From NCBI RefSeq assembly GCF_003224335.1, contig NZ_QKLF01000006.1, positions 124,001 through 188,000 of the forward strand: a DNA stretch of 64,000 nucleotides. Direction: 5' to 3'. The notes beneath the pieces are model-generated. The model was not told the DNA's origin, did no database searches, and saw only the letters and a list, made by a program, of their open reading frames with translations. Shown in pieces: positions 9,899 to 18,404 of this stretch (position 1 is its first letter; each line of letters opens with the position of its first letter). A program made the translations under genes and the position numbers. Source of the DNA: Curtobacterium sp. MCJR17_055 (lineage in GTDB: Bacteria > Actinomycetota > Actinomycetes > Actinomycetales > Microbacteriaceae).

Positions 9899-10579
9899 TC
9901 AGGGGAGGGACGAGCCGCGGGGCTCCGGTGCGTGCTGGAGCTCCTGCCGCAGGGACCGGACGGCCCGCATGAGCTCGTCCTGCTTCCGAGCGCTGGCGCC
10001 GAGCGGCGATCCCAGCGCGGGGCGCGCGATCACCCCGAGGCGTCCTGCCCCCGTGACGAGGGCGAGCGACCAACCGCTCTGCCCGGTGATGGTCCTGCGC
10101 TCGTCGGGTTCGACGTCGCGGAGGTCAACCCACGGGATCTCGACGACGGGCTCGGCCTGGTCGGGTGTCCACGCGTGCAGCCCGACCTCGTCGACGGTCC
10201 AGAGCGCCGGTCGCGCCCGACGGCGGGGAGCGATGCCGAACGCGGCGAGGTCACCGCGGAGGTTCACGTGTGCCGGCAGGAACAGGCGCGGCCGCACCTG
10301 CCACGCCCGGGCACGGGCCAGCGCGGCACGGTCGCGACGGCGGTACCGGGCGGTGCCGACCGCGAGCGCGACCGCGGCGAAGAGGAGGAACCAGGGCAGC
10401 AGCCAGCCCCGACTGCTGCGGCCGTCGCCGGACCCGACACCGACCCCGCTGGAGAGCTCGAGCGCGATGCCGGCGAGCCCGAGCACGCCGAGGACCGCGA
10501 CGGCGACGACGGTCTTCCGTACGGGCGGGAAGGCGCCGTCGCGGAGTCGCTGCATCCAGGGTTCGGGGACGGAGGTCAT
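9899..10579 (-). CDS. Two-segment membrane protein with PH-like C-terminal domain
   Basis: Protein of 226 residues of unknown role. After a short cytoplasmic start come two hydrophobic segments (VVAVAVLGVLGLAGIALEL and WLLPWFLLFAAVALAVGTA), then a soluble part with WTVDEVGLHAWTP...VVEIPWVDLRDVEPDERRT, a strand pattern resembling the bacterial PH/YdbT-like domains. The start is ATG 10579 with GGGGAG just upstream. It is adjacent to, and in the same direction as, a fructosamine kinase, but a 56-bp gap leaves operon membership open. No catalytic motif was found. Confidence 0.7.
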   Translation of the reverse strand: MTSVPEPWMQRLRDGAFPPVRKTVVAVAVLGVLGLAGIALELSSGVGVGSGDGRSSRGWLLPWFLLFAAVALAVGTARYRRRDRAALARARAWQVRPRLFLPAHVNLRGDLAAFGIAPRRRARPALWTVDEVGLHAWTPDQAEPVVEIPWVDLRDVEPDERRTITGQSGWSLALVTGAGRLGVIARPALGSPLGASARKQDELMRAVRSLRQELQHAPEPRGSSLP

Positions 10580-10635
10580 CTCCCCAGCCTGGCAGGGGGA
10601 TGGCCACCCGTCCGGCCTGGATGCGGTCCGGGCCG

Positions 10636-11448
10636 TCAGGCGTAGCGGCGGGCGGCGCGCAGTGCGGCGTCGGTGTACGAGCCACCGAACAGGAACACGT
10701 GGAGCAGGAGCGGGGCGAGCTGGTGCAGCGCCACGCGGTCCTGCCACCCGGGCGCGAGCGGCGACTCGTCGTCGTACGCGGCCAACACGGTCCCGAGCTC
10801 CGGGAGGCCGAACAGTGCCAGCAGCGCCAGGTCCGTCTCCGCGTGACCGCCGTGCGGGGTCGCGTCGATGAGCACGGCGCCGGTCGGTGCGTCCGCCTCT
10901 CGCGGCCAGAGCACGTTCCCGGCCCAGAGGTCGCCGTGCAGTCGGGCCGGACCGTCCCCGACGAGCGCCGGCTGCGGGGACCCGAGCGAGCCGTCCTCCA
11001 GGCGGTCGCAGACCCGCTCGAACACGGCGGCCTCGGCACCGTCGTACCCGCCGGCGTCGACGATCCGCTCGACGAAGTCCCGGATCCGGTACTCGGCGAA
11101 GAACGCGCCCCAGGACGTCGGCGCCTCGGACGCGGGGACGAACGGTGTGCGCGAGCGGCCCATCCGCAGCGGACCGTTCGCCGGGAACCCGGGCGACGGG
11201 GCACCCCAGTGCGCGGCACCGGCGGCGTGCGTGTGGGCCAGCGAGCGACCGAAGCGCGCCGCCTGCGCACGGGTCGGGGTCCCGTCGGCGATGAGCTCCA
11301 GTTCGAGCAGGGTCGGGTGTGGACGCCCCAGGACGCGGGCGATCCGGGTGCCACCGGTCTCCTCGGCCTCGGCGAGCCACTCGAGGCCGGCCGCCTCGGC
11401 GGCGGCCTCGTCCGGGTCCGTGAAGGTCTTCGTGTGCGTCGAGGCCAT
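10636..11448 (-). CDS. Fructosamine kinase family protein
   Basis: Predicted ketosamine-3-kinase, phosphorylating fructosamines or ribulosamines on glycated proteins or amino acids so that they break down. The 270-residue sequence has the aminoglycoside-kinase-like fold: ALVGDGPARLHGDLWAGNVLW holds the catalytic Asp and the Mg-binding Asn of the HGDLWxGN signature, and GAVLIDATPHGGHAETDLALL supplies the second metal Asp. The N-terminal lobe has GLEWLAEA and RIARVL, as in the family. ATG 11448 is preferred over GTG 11451 because AGGA is 7 bp upstream. It may serve in repair of glycation damage or in use of Amadori compounds. Confidence 0.87.
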   Translation of the reverse strand: MASTHTKTFTDPDEAAAEAAGLEWLAEAEETGGTRIARVLGRPHPTLLELELIADGTPTRAQAARFGRSLAHTHAAGAAHWGAPSPGFPANGPLRMGRSRTPFVPASEAPTSWGAFFAEYRIRDFVERIVDAGGYDGAEAAVFERVCDRLEDGSLGSPQPALVGDGPARLHGDLWAGNVLWPREADAPTGAVLIDATPHGGHAETDLALLALFGLPELGTVLAAYDDESPLAPGWQDRVALHQLAPLLLHVFLFGGSYTDAALRAARRYA

Positions 11449-11482
11449 CACCCCATCCTGCCGACCGGGGACGGCTCCGGGT

Positions 11483-12331
11483 TCAGACGGCGTCGACCAG
11501 GGCCCGGGCGAGGGGGTGCCACGGCCGCGAGGACGGCCCGCTCAGCACCAGCGTCCGCTGGTACCCGGGCGACATCGGCAGCATGACGAGGTCCGGCGGC
11601 AGCATCACGCGGCCGAGCGTCGGCACGATCGAGACGCCCTCGCCGCGCTGGATCATGCCGAACATCGTGCTCATCTCCCGCACGCGGTGGGCGTAGCGGA
11701 ACGGCTGTCCGGCCCGCTCGTGCATGAGCTGGATCTGGTGCTCGCAGCCACCGCCGCCCGCGACCAGGCCGTCCTCGTGCAGGTCGTCGAGGGTCAGCGC
11801 CGGGAGCTCGGCCAGCGGGTGGTCCCGGCGGACGACGGCGGCCATCTCGTCCTGTGCGACGACGACCCCGCCGTCCGGTACCGCGGTCGGGTCGACGAGC
11901 ACCGCGGCGTCGACCGTGCCCGCTTCGAGCCACTCCGGCATCTCGTCGTCGTCGCCCTCGTACACCTGCACGTCGACGTCCGGCAGCGTGACCGCCCAGA
12001 CCGCGCGGAGCCGGGGGAGCAGCCCCTGGCACACCGTCGGGACGGCGGCGAGGCGCACGGTGCCGCGTGCCGGGGCGGGCCGCACCACGGCCTCCAGGGC
12101 GTCGACCGAGGCGAGCACGCTCCGGGCGTGGGCGAGCAAGCGGTCGCCGAGCGGCGTCGGCGCGGTGGCGGCGCCGCGGAGCACGACCGGGCCGCCCACC
12201 TCGCGTTCGAGTCCGGCGACCGCGTGCGAGACGGCCGACTGCCCGACACCGAGCGCGAGCGCGGCCGCGGTGAAGGAGCCCGCGTCGACGGTCGCGACGA
12301 ACGCGCGGAGCTGGGGGAGCGATACGGTCAT
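11483..12331 (-). CDS. LysR-family transcriptional regulator
   Basis: Regulator of 282 residues. N-terminal winged helix SLPQLRAFVATVDAGSFTAAALALGVGQSAVSHAVAGLE at residues 4-42 and a two-lobed effector domain follow the LysR plan. It is divergent from the EamA-type exporter gene at 12402. The intergenic region holds two direct copies of TCATG-N9-CATGA, the first of which covers this gene's own start codon, so negative autoregulation plus control of the exporter is likely. The effector is unknown. Confidence 0.93.
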   Translation of the reverse strand: MTVSLPQLRAFVATVDAGSFTAAALALGVGQSAVSHAVAGLEREVGGPVVLRGAATAPTPLGDRLLAHARSVLASVDALEAVVRPAPARGTVRLAAVPTVCQGLLPRLRAVWAVTLPDVDVQVYEGDDDEMPEWLEAGTVDAAVLVDPTAVPDGGVVVAQDEMAAVVRRDHPLAELPALTLDDLHEDGLVAGGGGCEHQIQLMHERAGQPFRYAHRVREMSTMFGMIQRGEGVSIVPTLGRVMLPPDLVMLPMSPGYQRTLVLSGPSSRPWHPLARALVDAV

Positions 12332-12346
12332 GCGCTTCCTTCATGA
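12328..12346. promoter_or_regulatory. LysR box 1, TCATG-N9-CATGA
   Basis: Perfect 5-bp inverted repeat with a 9-bp spacer, containing the T-N11-A core of LysR operators. It overlaps the lysR-type start codon (12331-12329), so binding here would interfere with expression of the regulator itself. A twin lies exactly 30 bp downstream. Confidence 0.72.
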
Positions 12347-12357
12347 CGGCATGAGCG

Positions 12358-12376
12358 TCATGCGTTTGCCGCATGA
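12358..12376. promoter_or_regulatory. LysR box 2, TCATG-N9-CATGA
   Basis: Second copy of the inverted repeat with the same spacer length, 30 bp after the first, so both lie on nearly the same DNA face. It stands 25 bp upstream of the GTG start of the exporter gene and overlaps an alternative upstream ATG (12360). Function as operator is inferred from symmetry and position. Confidence 0.72.
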
Positions 12377-12401
12377 CCGGACACTCCCGAGACTAGGCCT
12401 C

Positions 12402-13337
12402 GTGAACGCCCTCCTCTACGTCCTCGTCGCCCTCACGTGGGGCTCGAGCTTCTTCTTCGCGAAGATCGGGCTCGAGGGCTTGGCGCCCCAGCAGGTCGCC
12501 ACGGTCCGGACGGTGCTCGGCGCACTGACGCTCGTCGTCGTGCTGCTCGTCACGCGCCGTCGGTGGCCGCGTGAACGGCGGCTGTGGGGACACCTGTTCG
12601 TCGTCGCGGTGTTCCTCAACGCCGTGCCGTCGTCCCTCATGGCGTGGGCCGAGCAGACCGTGCCGTCCGGGCTCGCCAGCATCTACAACGCGACGACGCC
12701 CATCATGACGCTGCTCGCGCTGGCCGTCCTGGTGCCGACCGAGCGGTTGAACCGGCGGCAGATCGGGGGGATCGTGCTCGGCATCGTCGGGGTCCTCGTG
12801 CTCGTCGGTCCCTGGGACGTGCTCGGCGACCCGGAGGTCCTGGCGAGCGTGCCGGGACAGCTCGCGCTCCTCGGCATGACGGCGTCCTACGGCATCGGCC
12901 TCGCGTGGCTCCGCCGCTTCGGCGTCGGCGGCGGGATCGACCCGACCACCGTCGCGACGGTGCAGCTGACGCTCGCCGCGGTGCTCATGCTCCTGGTCGC
13001 ACCCGTCATCGCGACCGGTCCGGTGCGGCTGGACTGGAGGATCGGAGCCGCGATGGTGGCGCTCGGCGCGGTGGGCACGGGGCTGGCGTACGCGTGGAAC
13101 ACCCGGCTGGTCGGGGCCTGGGGCGCCGGGCGCGCCTCCACCGTGACCTACCTGACGCCGGTCGTCGGGGTCGCACTCGGCGTCCTCGTGCTCGGGGAGC
13201 CGCTGCGGTGGAACGAGCCGGTGGGCGGTCTCGTCGTGCTTCTCGGCATCGCTCTGGCGTCGGGACTGATCGGGTCACGGCGTCGGTCGGTTCCGGCGCC
13301 GGCCGGTGAGCAAGGGGCGGCGGCGGCCGGCCGGTGA
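12402..13337 (+). CDS. EamA/DMT-superfamily exporter
   Basis: Drug/metabolite transporter with ten predicted membrane helices in two EamA halves, 311 residues from the GTG. NALLYVLVALTWGSSFFFAKIGLEGL is the conserved first helix of the family and GVALGVLVLGEPLRWNEPVGGLVVLLGIAL the typical last pair. An in-frame ATG at 12360 would add 14 residues (RLPHDRTLPRLGL) but lies inside the second LysR box, so GTG 12402 is preferred. Likely exports a small metabolite or amino acid under control of the divergent LysR protein. Confidence 0.88.
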   Translation: MNALLYVLVALTWGSSFFFAKIGLEGLAPQQVATVRTVLGALTLVVVLLVTRRRWPRERRLWGHLFVVAVFLNAVPSSLMAWAEQTVPSGLASIYNATTPIMTLLALAVLVPTERLNRRQIGGIVLGIVGVLVLVGPWDVLGDPEVLASVPGQLALLGMTASYGIGLAWLRRFGVGGGIDPTTVATVQLTLAAVLMLLVAPVIATGPVRLDWRIGAAMVALGAVGTGLAYAWNTRLVGAWGAGRASTVTYLTPVVGVALGVLVLGEPLRWNEPVGGLVVLLGIALASGLIGSRRRSVPAPAGEQGAAAAGR

Positions 13338-13349
13338 CGAGCCCGCGCG

Positions 13350-14696
13350 TCAGCGCCCTGCGGCGGACGGCGTCTGCTGCCGGAGCGGCTGCGTGCTGGT
13401 GTCGTGCAGCCCCTTGCCCGTCGTCTCGGGTGCCATGACCTGCGACAGGATCCCGCCGGCGACGCAGACGGCCGCGGCGATGAGCATGCACGCACCGATG
13501 CCGATCGTCGAGATGCCGACCGGGAGCAGGAACGTCCCCGCGGCCGCGCCGATGCGGCTGCACGCGGCAGCGAACCCGACGCCGGTGGAACGGACCTCGG
13601 TCGGCAGCACCTCGATCGGGTAGACCGCGGTCAGGTTGCCCTGCACGGCGTTCATGAACGAGAACACCGCGAAACACAGCACGACGACGACGCCGGGCGC
13701 GGATCCCCACAGTCCGACGACGACGAGCGCCACGGCCATGATCCAGAACGGCGGGATCAGCTGCCGGCGACGCCCGAGCCGCTCGATCGTGAGCATGCCG
13801 ACGAGTGCGCCGACCGCCGCCATCGCGTTCACCGTGATCGTGCCCGCGGCCTCGTCGTGCAGCTGCAGGGACTTCAGCACCGTCGGGGCGAACGTGAAGA
13901 TCGCGAAGTAGGGCGCGACGTTGCACGCCCAGAAGAGGGAGATGAACGCGAGACGCTGCCGGTTCTCCTTCGAGAACAGGACGCGGTACCCGCCGGCCTT
14001 CTGCTGCTCCGCCGCGTACTGCTCGTCGCGGAAGTACGCGTCGCCGCCGAGGTGCTCGGCGACGATCGTCCGCGCCTCGTCCACCCGGCCGCGGGCGAGC
14101 AGCCACCGCGGCGACTCCGGGAACCCGATCCGGGCGACGGCGGTGACGACGGCCGGCAGCGCGCTCGTCACGAGCACCCACCGCCAGCTCAGGCCGAACG
14201 CGTCGATCATCACGTAGGCGGTGACGACGGCGATCAGGTAGCCGCCGTACCAACACACGAGCAACCCGGACAGTCGTCGGCCGCGGTCCTTCGCGGGGGC
14301 GAACTCGGCGAGCATCGCGGCACCGATCGCGTACTCCGCGCCGATCGCGACCCCGAGCAGTACCCGGACGACGAACAGCTGCCAGCCGTCGGCGACGAAC
14401 GCCTGCGCGAGACCGAGGACGATGAACGCCAGCACGTCGATCGTGAAGACGCGCTTGCGGCCGAACCGGTCGGTGAGCCAGCCGGCGAGCGGCGCTCCGA
14501 TGAAGATGCCGATCAGTGAACTCGCACCGATGAGTCCTGCGAGCACCGGGTCCAGGCCGAGCGCCACGGTGATGGCGGGCAGGGCGACGCTGATCACGCC
14601 GAGGTCGAACCCGTCGAGGCCCTCGCCCCACGCGCAGGCGAAGGTCATCCGGCGCAGGAACCCCCGCCGTCCGGCCGGGATGCTCGTCGTGGTCAT
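13350..14696 (-). CDS. MFS transporter, sugar/organic-acid symporter type
   Basis: Twelve-helix major facilitator of 448 residues. The first loop holds the motif A sequence GWLTDRFGRKR, and PESPRWLLARGRVDEAR is the signature found at the end of the first half in sugar-porter and aromatic-acid symporter groups; FACAWGEGLDGFDLGVISVALP resembles AAHS-type first helices with the conserved Asp. The ATG at 14696 follows GGGAGGGATCACC, a good ribosome binding site. It is tail to tail with the EamA gene and has no linked catabolic genes, so the substrate is not assignable. Confidence 0.88.
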   Translation of the reverse strand: MTTTSIPAGRRGFLRRMTFACAWGEGLDGFDLGVISVALPAITVALGLDPVLAGLIGASSLIGIFIGAPLAGWLTDRFGRKRVFTIDVLAFIVLGLAQAFVADGWQLFVVRVLLGVAIGAEYAIGAAMLAEFAPAKDRGRRLSGLLVCWYGGYLIAVVTAYVMIDAFGLSWRWVLVTSALPAVVTAVARIGFPESPRWLLARGRVDEARTIVAEHLGGDAYFRDEQYAAEQQKAGGYRVLFSKENRQRLAFISLFWACNVAPYFAIFTFAPTVLKSLQLHDEAAGTITVNAMAAVGALVGMLTIERLGRRRQLIPPFWIMAVALVVVGLWGSAPGVVVVLCFAVFSFMNAVQGNLTAVYPIEVLPTEVRSTGVGFAAACSRIGAAAGTFLLPVGISTIGIGACMLIAAAVCVAGGILSQVMAPETTGKGLHDTSTQPLRQQTPSAAGR

Positions 14697-14876
14697 GGTG
14701 ATCCCTCCCGCGTGCGCCCCGTGGTCGACGCCCATCGGACCCTAGGCCGGAGGTGGTCGTGTGCTCGTCCAGGATGTCCGGCATGCGGATCTCACGAGGG
14801 GGACCGCCGGCCGTCGCACTGCCCGGTGGCATGGCTCGTGGCGACCGAGCGCACGTCCGCTCCGTACGCTGGCACG

Positions 14877-15746
14877 GTGACCCCTCCGCGCAGGCCCTCG
14901 ACCGTCCGCCTGCTCGTAGCGTCCTCGCACCCCGGCCCGACCGTGACGGTGACGGTCCTCGCCACCGTCCTCGCCGCCGCGGTGGGGCACCCGGTGGGGA
15001 CCGTCGTGCTCGTGGCGCTCGCCGTGGTCGCCGGCCAGCTCTCGATCGGGCTCGCCAACGACTGGATCGACGCCGACCGTGACCGAGCCGTGGGGCGGAG
15101 CGACAAGCCGGTGGCCCGTGGGCTCATCGCCGTGGGGACGGTCCGCGCCGCCGCCGTCGTCACCGCGGGCATCGCCGTCGTGCTGTCGCTGTTCCTCGGG
15201 CCGGTCGCCGCGGTCGCACACGTGGTCCTCGTCGCGGCCGGGTGGGCGTACGACGCCGGCCTGAAGCGCACGGTCTGGTCGGTCGCGCCGTTCGTCGTCG
15301 CGTTCGGGCTGCTCCCGGTCGTCGCGATCGCGGCGGGGCCCGACGTCAGGTGGCCCGCCGCGTGGGCGATCGCGACCGGTGCGGTCTTCGGCGTCGCGAT
15401 CCACTGCACCAACGTCCTGCCCGACCTCGTCGACGACGAGGCGACCGGGGTGCGCGGCTTCCCGCACCGGCTCGGCCTGCACGCGTCCGGGGTCGTCGCG
15501 TTCGGTTCGCTCGTCGTCGCGGCCGTCCTGGTGCTCGTCGGCCAGCTCGGCGGCGACGACCCGGTCCGCGGGGTCGGCTCTGTGCTGGCTGTGCTGGGTG
15601 CGGTCGTCGTGGTCGTCCTGGCAGCGGTCGGGGTGCGACTCGTGCTGACCGGGCCGCCGACCCGCACGTTGTTCCGCCTGGTGATCGCGTCGTCGCTCGT
15701 GCTCGTCGTCGAGCTCGGCTTCGCGGGAGCGGCCCTGGTGGCCTGA
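14877..15746 (+). CDS. UbiA-family prenyltransferase
   Basis: Integral membrane prenyltransferase of 289 residues. The first Asp-rich motif is NDWIDADRDRAVGRSDKPVARG (start near residue 61) and the second is DLVDDEATGVRG, the pair that binds Mg-diphosphate in UbiA proteins; nine hydrophobic segments are visible. Start is GTG 14877. Members act in quinone, heme A, or lipid/carotenoid prenylation; the stand-alone position gives no pathway. In the related literature such genes often sit near menaquinone genes, but none is present here. It may prenylate an aromatic acceptor, which is an inference. Confidence 0.86.
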   Translation: MTPPRRPSTVRLLVASSHPGPTVTVTVLATVLAAAVGHPVGTVVLVALAVVAGQLSIGLANDWIDADRDRAVGRSDKPVARGLIAVGTVRAAAVVTAGIAVVLSLFLGPVAAVAHVVLVAAGWAYDAGLKRTVWSVAPFVVAFGLLPVVAIAAGPDVRWPAAWAIATGAVFGVAIHCTNVLPDLVDDEATGVRGFPHRLGLHASGVVAFGSLVVAAVLVLVGQLGGDDPVRGVGSVLAVLGAVVVVVLAAVGVRLVLTGPPTRTLFRLVIASSLVLVVELGFAGAALVA

Positions 15747-15809
15747 GCCGCGGCCGCCCGCACACCAGCCCCAGGGCGAGACCGACGCCAGGGCGTGCGG
15801 AGCGCCCGA

Positions 15810-16586
15810 TCAGGACCGGCGCAGGAACGGGTCGATGACCGCCCACGTCGCGTCCGGGGCCTCCAGGTGCGGGAGGTGCCCGGCCGCCGGGACCTCGACG
15901 AACTGCGCACCGGGAACGGCTGCGGCGACGGCCCTGCCGTACGCGGGCGTGACGACGCGGTCACTGGCACCCCACACGACGAGGGTCGGGACGTCCACCG
16001 CCCCCAGACGGCCGAGGAGCGTCGGGTCGCTCATGCTCGTGCCGGCGACGGCAGCCATGGTGCGGCCGTTCGCCTGCTGGACCGCGCGCTGCTCGTCGGT
16101 GGAGCCGGCCGGGTCCCGGTACCCGCGCTCGGGGTCGTGCCATGCCACCTCGGCCAGTCCGCGGGCGTCGAGGGCGAAGAAGTCGGCGATCGGCTCACCG
16201 TCCACCACGACGCCGACGCCGTCGATCACCACGACGGCACCGATCCGTCCGCGGTACCGGTCATCGGCGGCCGCCTGGACGGCCATCTCGAGGGCGACCC
16301 ACCCGCCGATCGACGAACCGATCAGGACGACGTCGTGCTCGTCGCGGTCGACGAGGTGGTCGAGGTACGCGTGCGCGAGGTCGGCGACCGAGGCGATGGC
16401 CTCCGGCCGGGCGGTGCCGTCCCAGCCGGGGTGGGTCGGCGCGACGGCGTGCATGGTCGCCGCGAGGTGCCCGACGATCGGTGCGACGGTCTGCGGGCCA
16501 CCGCCGCCGTGGAGGACCAGGGCGATCCGCGCGGCGGGGTCGCCGTCCTGGTCGACGGGGAGGTCAGTGGGGAGGGTGCTGGTCAT
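15810..16586 (-). CDS. Alpha/beta-hydrolase
   Basis: Serine hydrolase of 258 residues. The oxyanion strand LVLHGGGG, nucleophile elbow GSSIGGW with Ser92, acid Asp in VVWGASDRVV and His in AAGHLPHLEAP give a complete catalytic triad. No signal peptide is seen, so it is cytoplasmic. It is divergent from a MarR-type gene 50 bp away, and that gap contains TCAACATGTTGA and repeated ATGTTGAT sites, so it is probably MarR-repressed. The substrate (ester, lactone or C-C bond) is undetermined. Confidence 0.88.
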   Translation of the reverse strand: MTSTLPTDLPVDQDGDPAARIALVLHGGGGPQTVAPIVGHLAATMHAVAPTHPGWDGTARPEAIASVADLAHAYLDHLVDRDEHDVVLIGSSIGGWVALEMAVQAAADDRYRGRIGAVVVIDGVGVVVDGEPIADFFALDARGLAEVAWHDPERGYRDPAGSTDEQRAVQQANGRTMAAVAGTSMSDPTLLGRLGAVDVPTLVVWGASDRVVTPAYGRAVAAAVPGAQFVEVPAAGHLPHLEAPDATWAVIDPFLRRS

Positions 16587-16598
16587 GGTCCACCTGTC

Positions 16599-16625
16599 TC
16601 AACATGTTGATGTAATGATGTTGAT
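16599..16625. promoter_or_regulatory. Probable MarR operator
   Basis: The perfect 12-bp palindrome TCAACATGTTGA (16599-16610) is followed by a second ATGTTGAT (16618-16625) exactly 14 bp after the first ATGTTGAT (16604-16611). It lies between the divergent hydrolase and MarR genes in a locally AT-rich stretch. Operator function is inferred. Confidence 0.7.
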
Positions 16626-16636
16626 ACCGTAGCACC

Positions 16637-17050
16637 ATGGCGACGGACCTCGAACTGCTCGGACAGATGCTCAAGCGGGCGCAGTACCGGAACCACCGGA
16701 CGATGGACGCTGCGCTCCGCGACGTCGGGGTCAGCCTCGTGCAGTGGGACGCGCTCCGTGCGGTCGACCGGATGCCCGGAGCCTCCGGCCACGACCTCGC
16801 CGTCGCCACGTTCCAGAGCGACCAGGCGTTCGGCACGCTCGCGACACGGCTCGTCGAACGCGGCCTCATCGAACGGTCGGCGGGACTCGGGCGCCGTCTC
16901 GTGCACACCCTGACGGACGCCGGCCGCGCAGCGCTCGACGACGGCCACGCGATCGCGGTCCACGTGCTCGACGAGCTCTTCGCACCGTTGGACGACGCGG
17001 GTCGGCGCCACCTGGAGCGCGCGCTGGCTGCTCTCACCGCGGCGGAGTGA
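16637..17050 (+). CDS. MarR-family transcriptional regulator
   Basis: Winged-helix regulator of 137 residues, typical length. The core HDLAVATFQSDQAFGTLATRLVERGLIERSAGLGRRLVHTLTDAGR (residues 51-97) holds the recognition helix and the beta-wing. Flanking helices form the dimer. It is divergent from the alpha/beta-hydrolase, and palindromic sites in the gap suggest it represses both genes until a phenolic or similar ligand binds. Confidence 0.92.
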   Translation: MATDLELLGQMLKRAQYRNHRTMDAALRDVGVSLVQWDALRAVDRMPGASGHDLAVATFQSDQAFGTLATRLVERGLIERSAGLGRRLVHTLTDAGRAALDDGHAIAVHVLDELFAPLDDAGRRHLERALAALTAAE

Positions 17051-17052
17051 AC

Positions 17053-17081
17053 GGCCCCCCGCGTCCGGGTACGCGGGGCCC
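17053..17081 (+). terminator. Hairpin after marR-type gene
   Basis: A GC-rich inverted repeat (left arm GGCCCCCCGCGT, right arm ACGCGGGGCC, 6-nt loop) starts 3 bp after the stop codon. There is no strong U-tract. Confidence 0.6.
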
Positions 17082-17108
17082 TCGACCGTGCGGGCCGTAC
17101 AGTGCACC

Positions 17109-18275
17109 ATGACCGAAACCACGCCGACACCCCACCTGCTCCGGCTCGGGGTGCTGGCTGTCTCCCGGAAGGCCGACGAACGTCGCCTGCCGATCCACCC
17201 CGCACACGTCGAACGCATCGACCCCGACCTCCGCGCCAGGATGGTCCTCGAGCGCGGGTACGGCGATCGCTTCGGCGTCCCGGACGAGCAGCTCGAACCC
17301 CTCGTCGGAGCGATGGCCACGCGTGCGGAGATCATCGCCACCACAGACGTCGTGCTCCTGCCGAAGCCCCAGGCACCGGACCTCGCCGACCTGCGGGACG
17401 GCCAGGTGCTCTGGGGGTGGCCGCACTGCGTGCAGGACCAGACGCTGACGCAGCTCGCGATCGAGAAGCGCCTGACCCTGATCGCCTGGGAGGCGATGAA
17501 CCACTGGCGGGCCGACGGCGGCTTCGGCCTGCACGTCTTCCACAAGAACAACGAGCTCGCCGGGTACTGCTCGGTGATCCACGCGCTGCAGCTCTGCGGC
17601 TCCACCGGGGACTACGGGCGTCGGCTCACCGCCGTCGTCATCGGTTTCGGTGCCACCGCCCGTGGGGCCGTCACCGCCCTCAACGCCCACGGCATCCACG
17701 ACGTCCGCGTCCTCACGAACCGCGACATCGCCGCCGTCGGGTCGCCGATCCCGTCCGTCGACATCCTGCAGATCGAGCACGACGAGGACGCACCGACGGG
17801 CAGCACGGTCCGGACCCGGGACGGCTCGGTCCCGCTCGCGCCGTACCTGGCGCGGAACGACATCGTCGCGAACTGCACCCTCCAGGACCCGAACGCGCCC
17901 CTGACCTACCTCCGCACCGAGGACCTCGAGGCCTTCCGCCCGGGGAGCCTGGTCGTCGACGTCTCGATCGACGAGGGGATGGGCTTCAGCTGGGCACGGC
18001 CGACGTCGTTCGCCGAGCCCATGGTCACCGTCGGCGGGTCGACGAACTACTACGCCGTCGACCACAGCCCGTCACTGCTCTGGAACTCGTCGACGTGGGA
18101 GATCAGCGAGGCGCTGATGCCGTTCCTCCGGACGGTGATGTCGGGGCCGTCGGCGTGGGCGGAGTCGGACACGATCCGTCGGGCGATCGAGATCGAGCAC
18201 GGGCAGGTCCGCAACGAGGCGATCCTCGCCTTCCAGGGCCGCGCGGCGGCCTACCCGCACGCGGTCATCGGTTGA
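17109..18275 (+). CDS. Alanine dehydrogenase/CEO-synthase-like oxidoreductase
   Basis: NAD(P)-dependent opine-type enzyme of 388 residues in the alanine dehydrogenase/transhydrogenase fold, closest in pattern to N5-(carboxyethyl)ornithine synthases, which reductively join pyruvate to ornithine. RLGVLAVSRKADERRLPIHPAHVERI is the substrate-domain start with the conserved Arg/Lys, VLWGWPHCVQDQTLTQLAIEKRLTLIAWEAMNHW follows the CEO-synthase pattern, and TAVVIGFGATARGAV is the Rossmann loop. The ATG at 17109 gives family length. It stands alone, followed by a convergent monooxygenase. Exact substrate is uncertain; plain alanine dehydrogenase activity is less likely from the divergent N-terminal half. 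Confidence 0.75.
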   Translation: MTETTPTPHLLRLGVLAVSRKADERRLPIHPAHVERIDPDLRARMVLERGYGDRFGVPDEQLEPLVGAMATRAEIIATTDVVLLPKPQAPDLADLRDGQVLWGWPHCVQDQTLTQLAIEKRLTLIAWEAMNHWRADGGFGLHVFHKNNELAGYCSVIHALQLCGSTGDYGRRLTAVVIGFGATARGAVTALNAHGIHDVRVLTNRDIAAVGSPIPSVDILQIEHDEDAPTGSTVRTRDGSVPLAPYLARNDIVANCTLQDPNAPLTYLRTEDLEAFRPGSLVVDVSIDEGMGFSWARPTSFAEPMVTVGGSTNYYAVDHSPSLLWNSSTWEISEALMPFLRTVMSGPSAWAESDTIRRAIEIEHGQVRNEAILAFQGRAAAYPHAVIG

Positions 18276-18311
18276 CGGCGGCGTCTGCTCGGGACGCCTC
18301 GATGGCTCCGA

Positions 18312-18335
18312 GACGCCGCCACCTCCCGCGGCGTC
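18312..18335. repeat. GACGCCGC/GCGGCGTC hairpin in convergent intergenic region
   Basis: Arms GACGCCGC (18312-18319) and GCGGCGTC (18328-18335) with an 8-nt loop lie in the 129-bp gap between two convergent genes. The stem is the same as the hairpins inside the repeats at 32944-33480. A lone GGACGGGAGG half-site follows at 18391-18400. It may act as a bidirectional terminator. Confidence 0.55.
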
Positions 18336-18404
18336 CCGACCACTCGGTGGCGTCCCGCTCGGACGGGCCCGTCACGCAGGCCGGTCGGACGGACGGGAGG
18401 TCGA

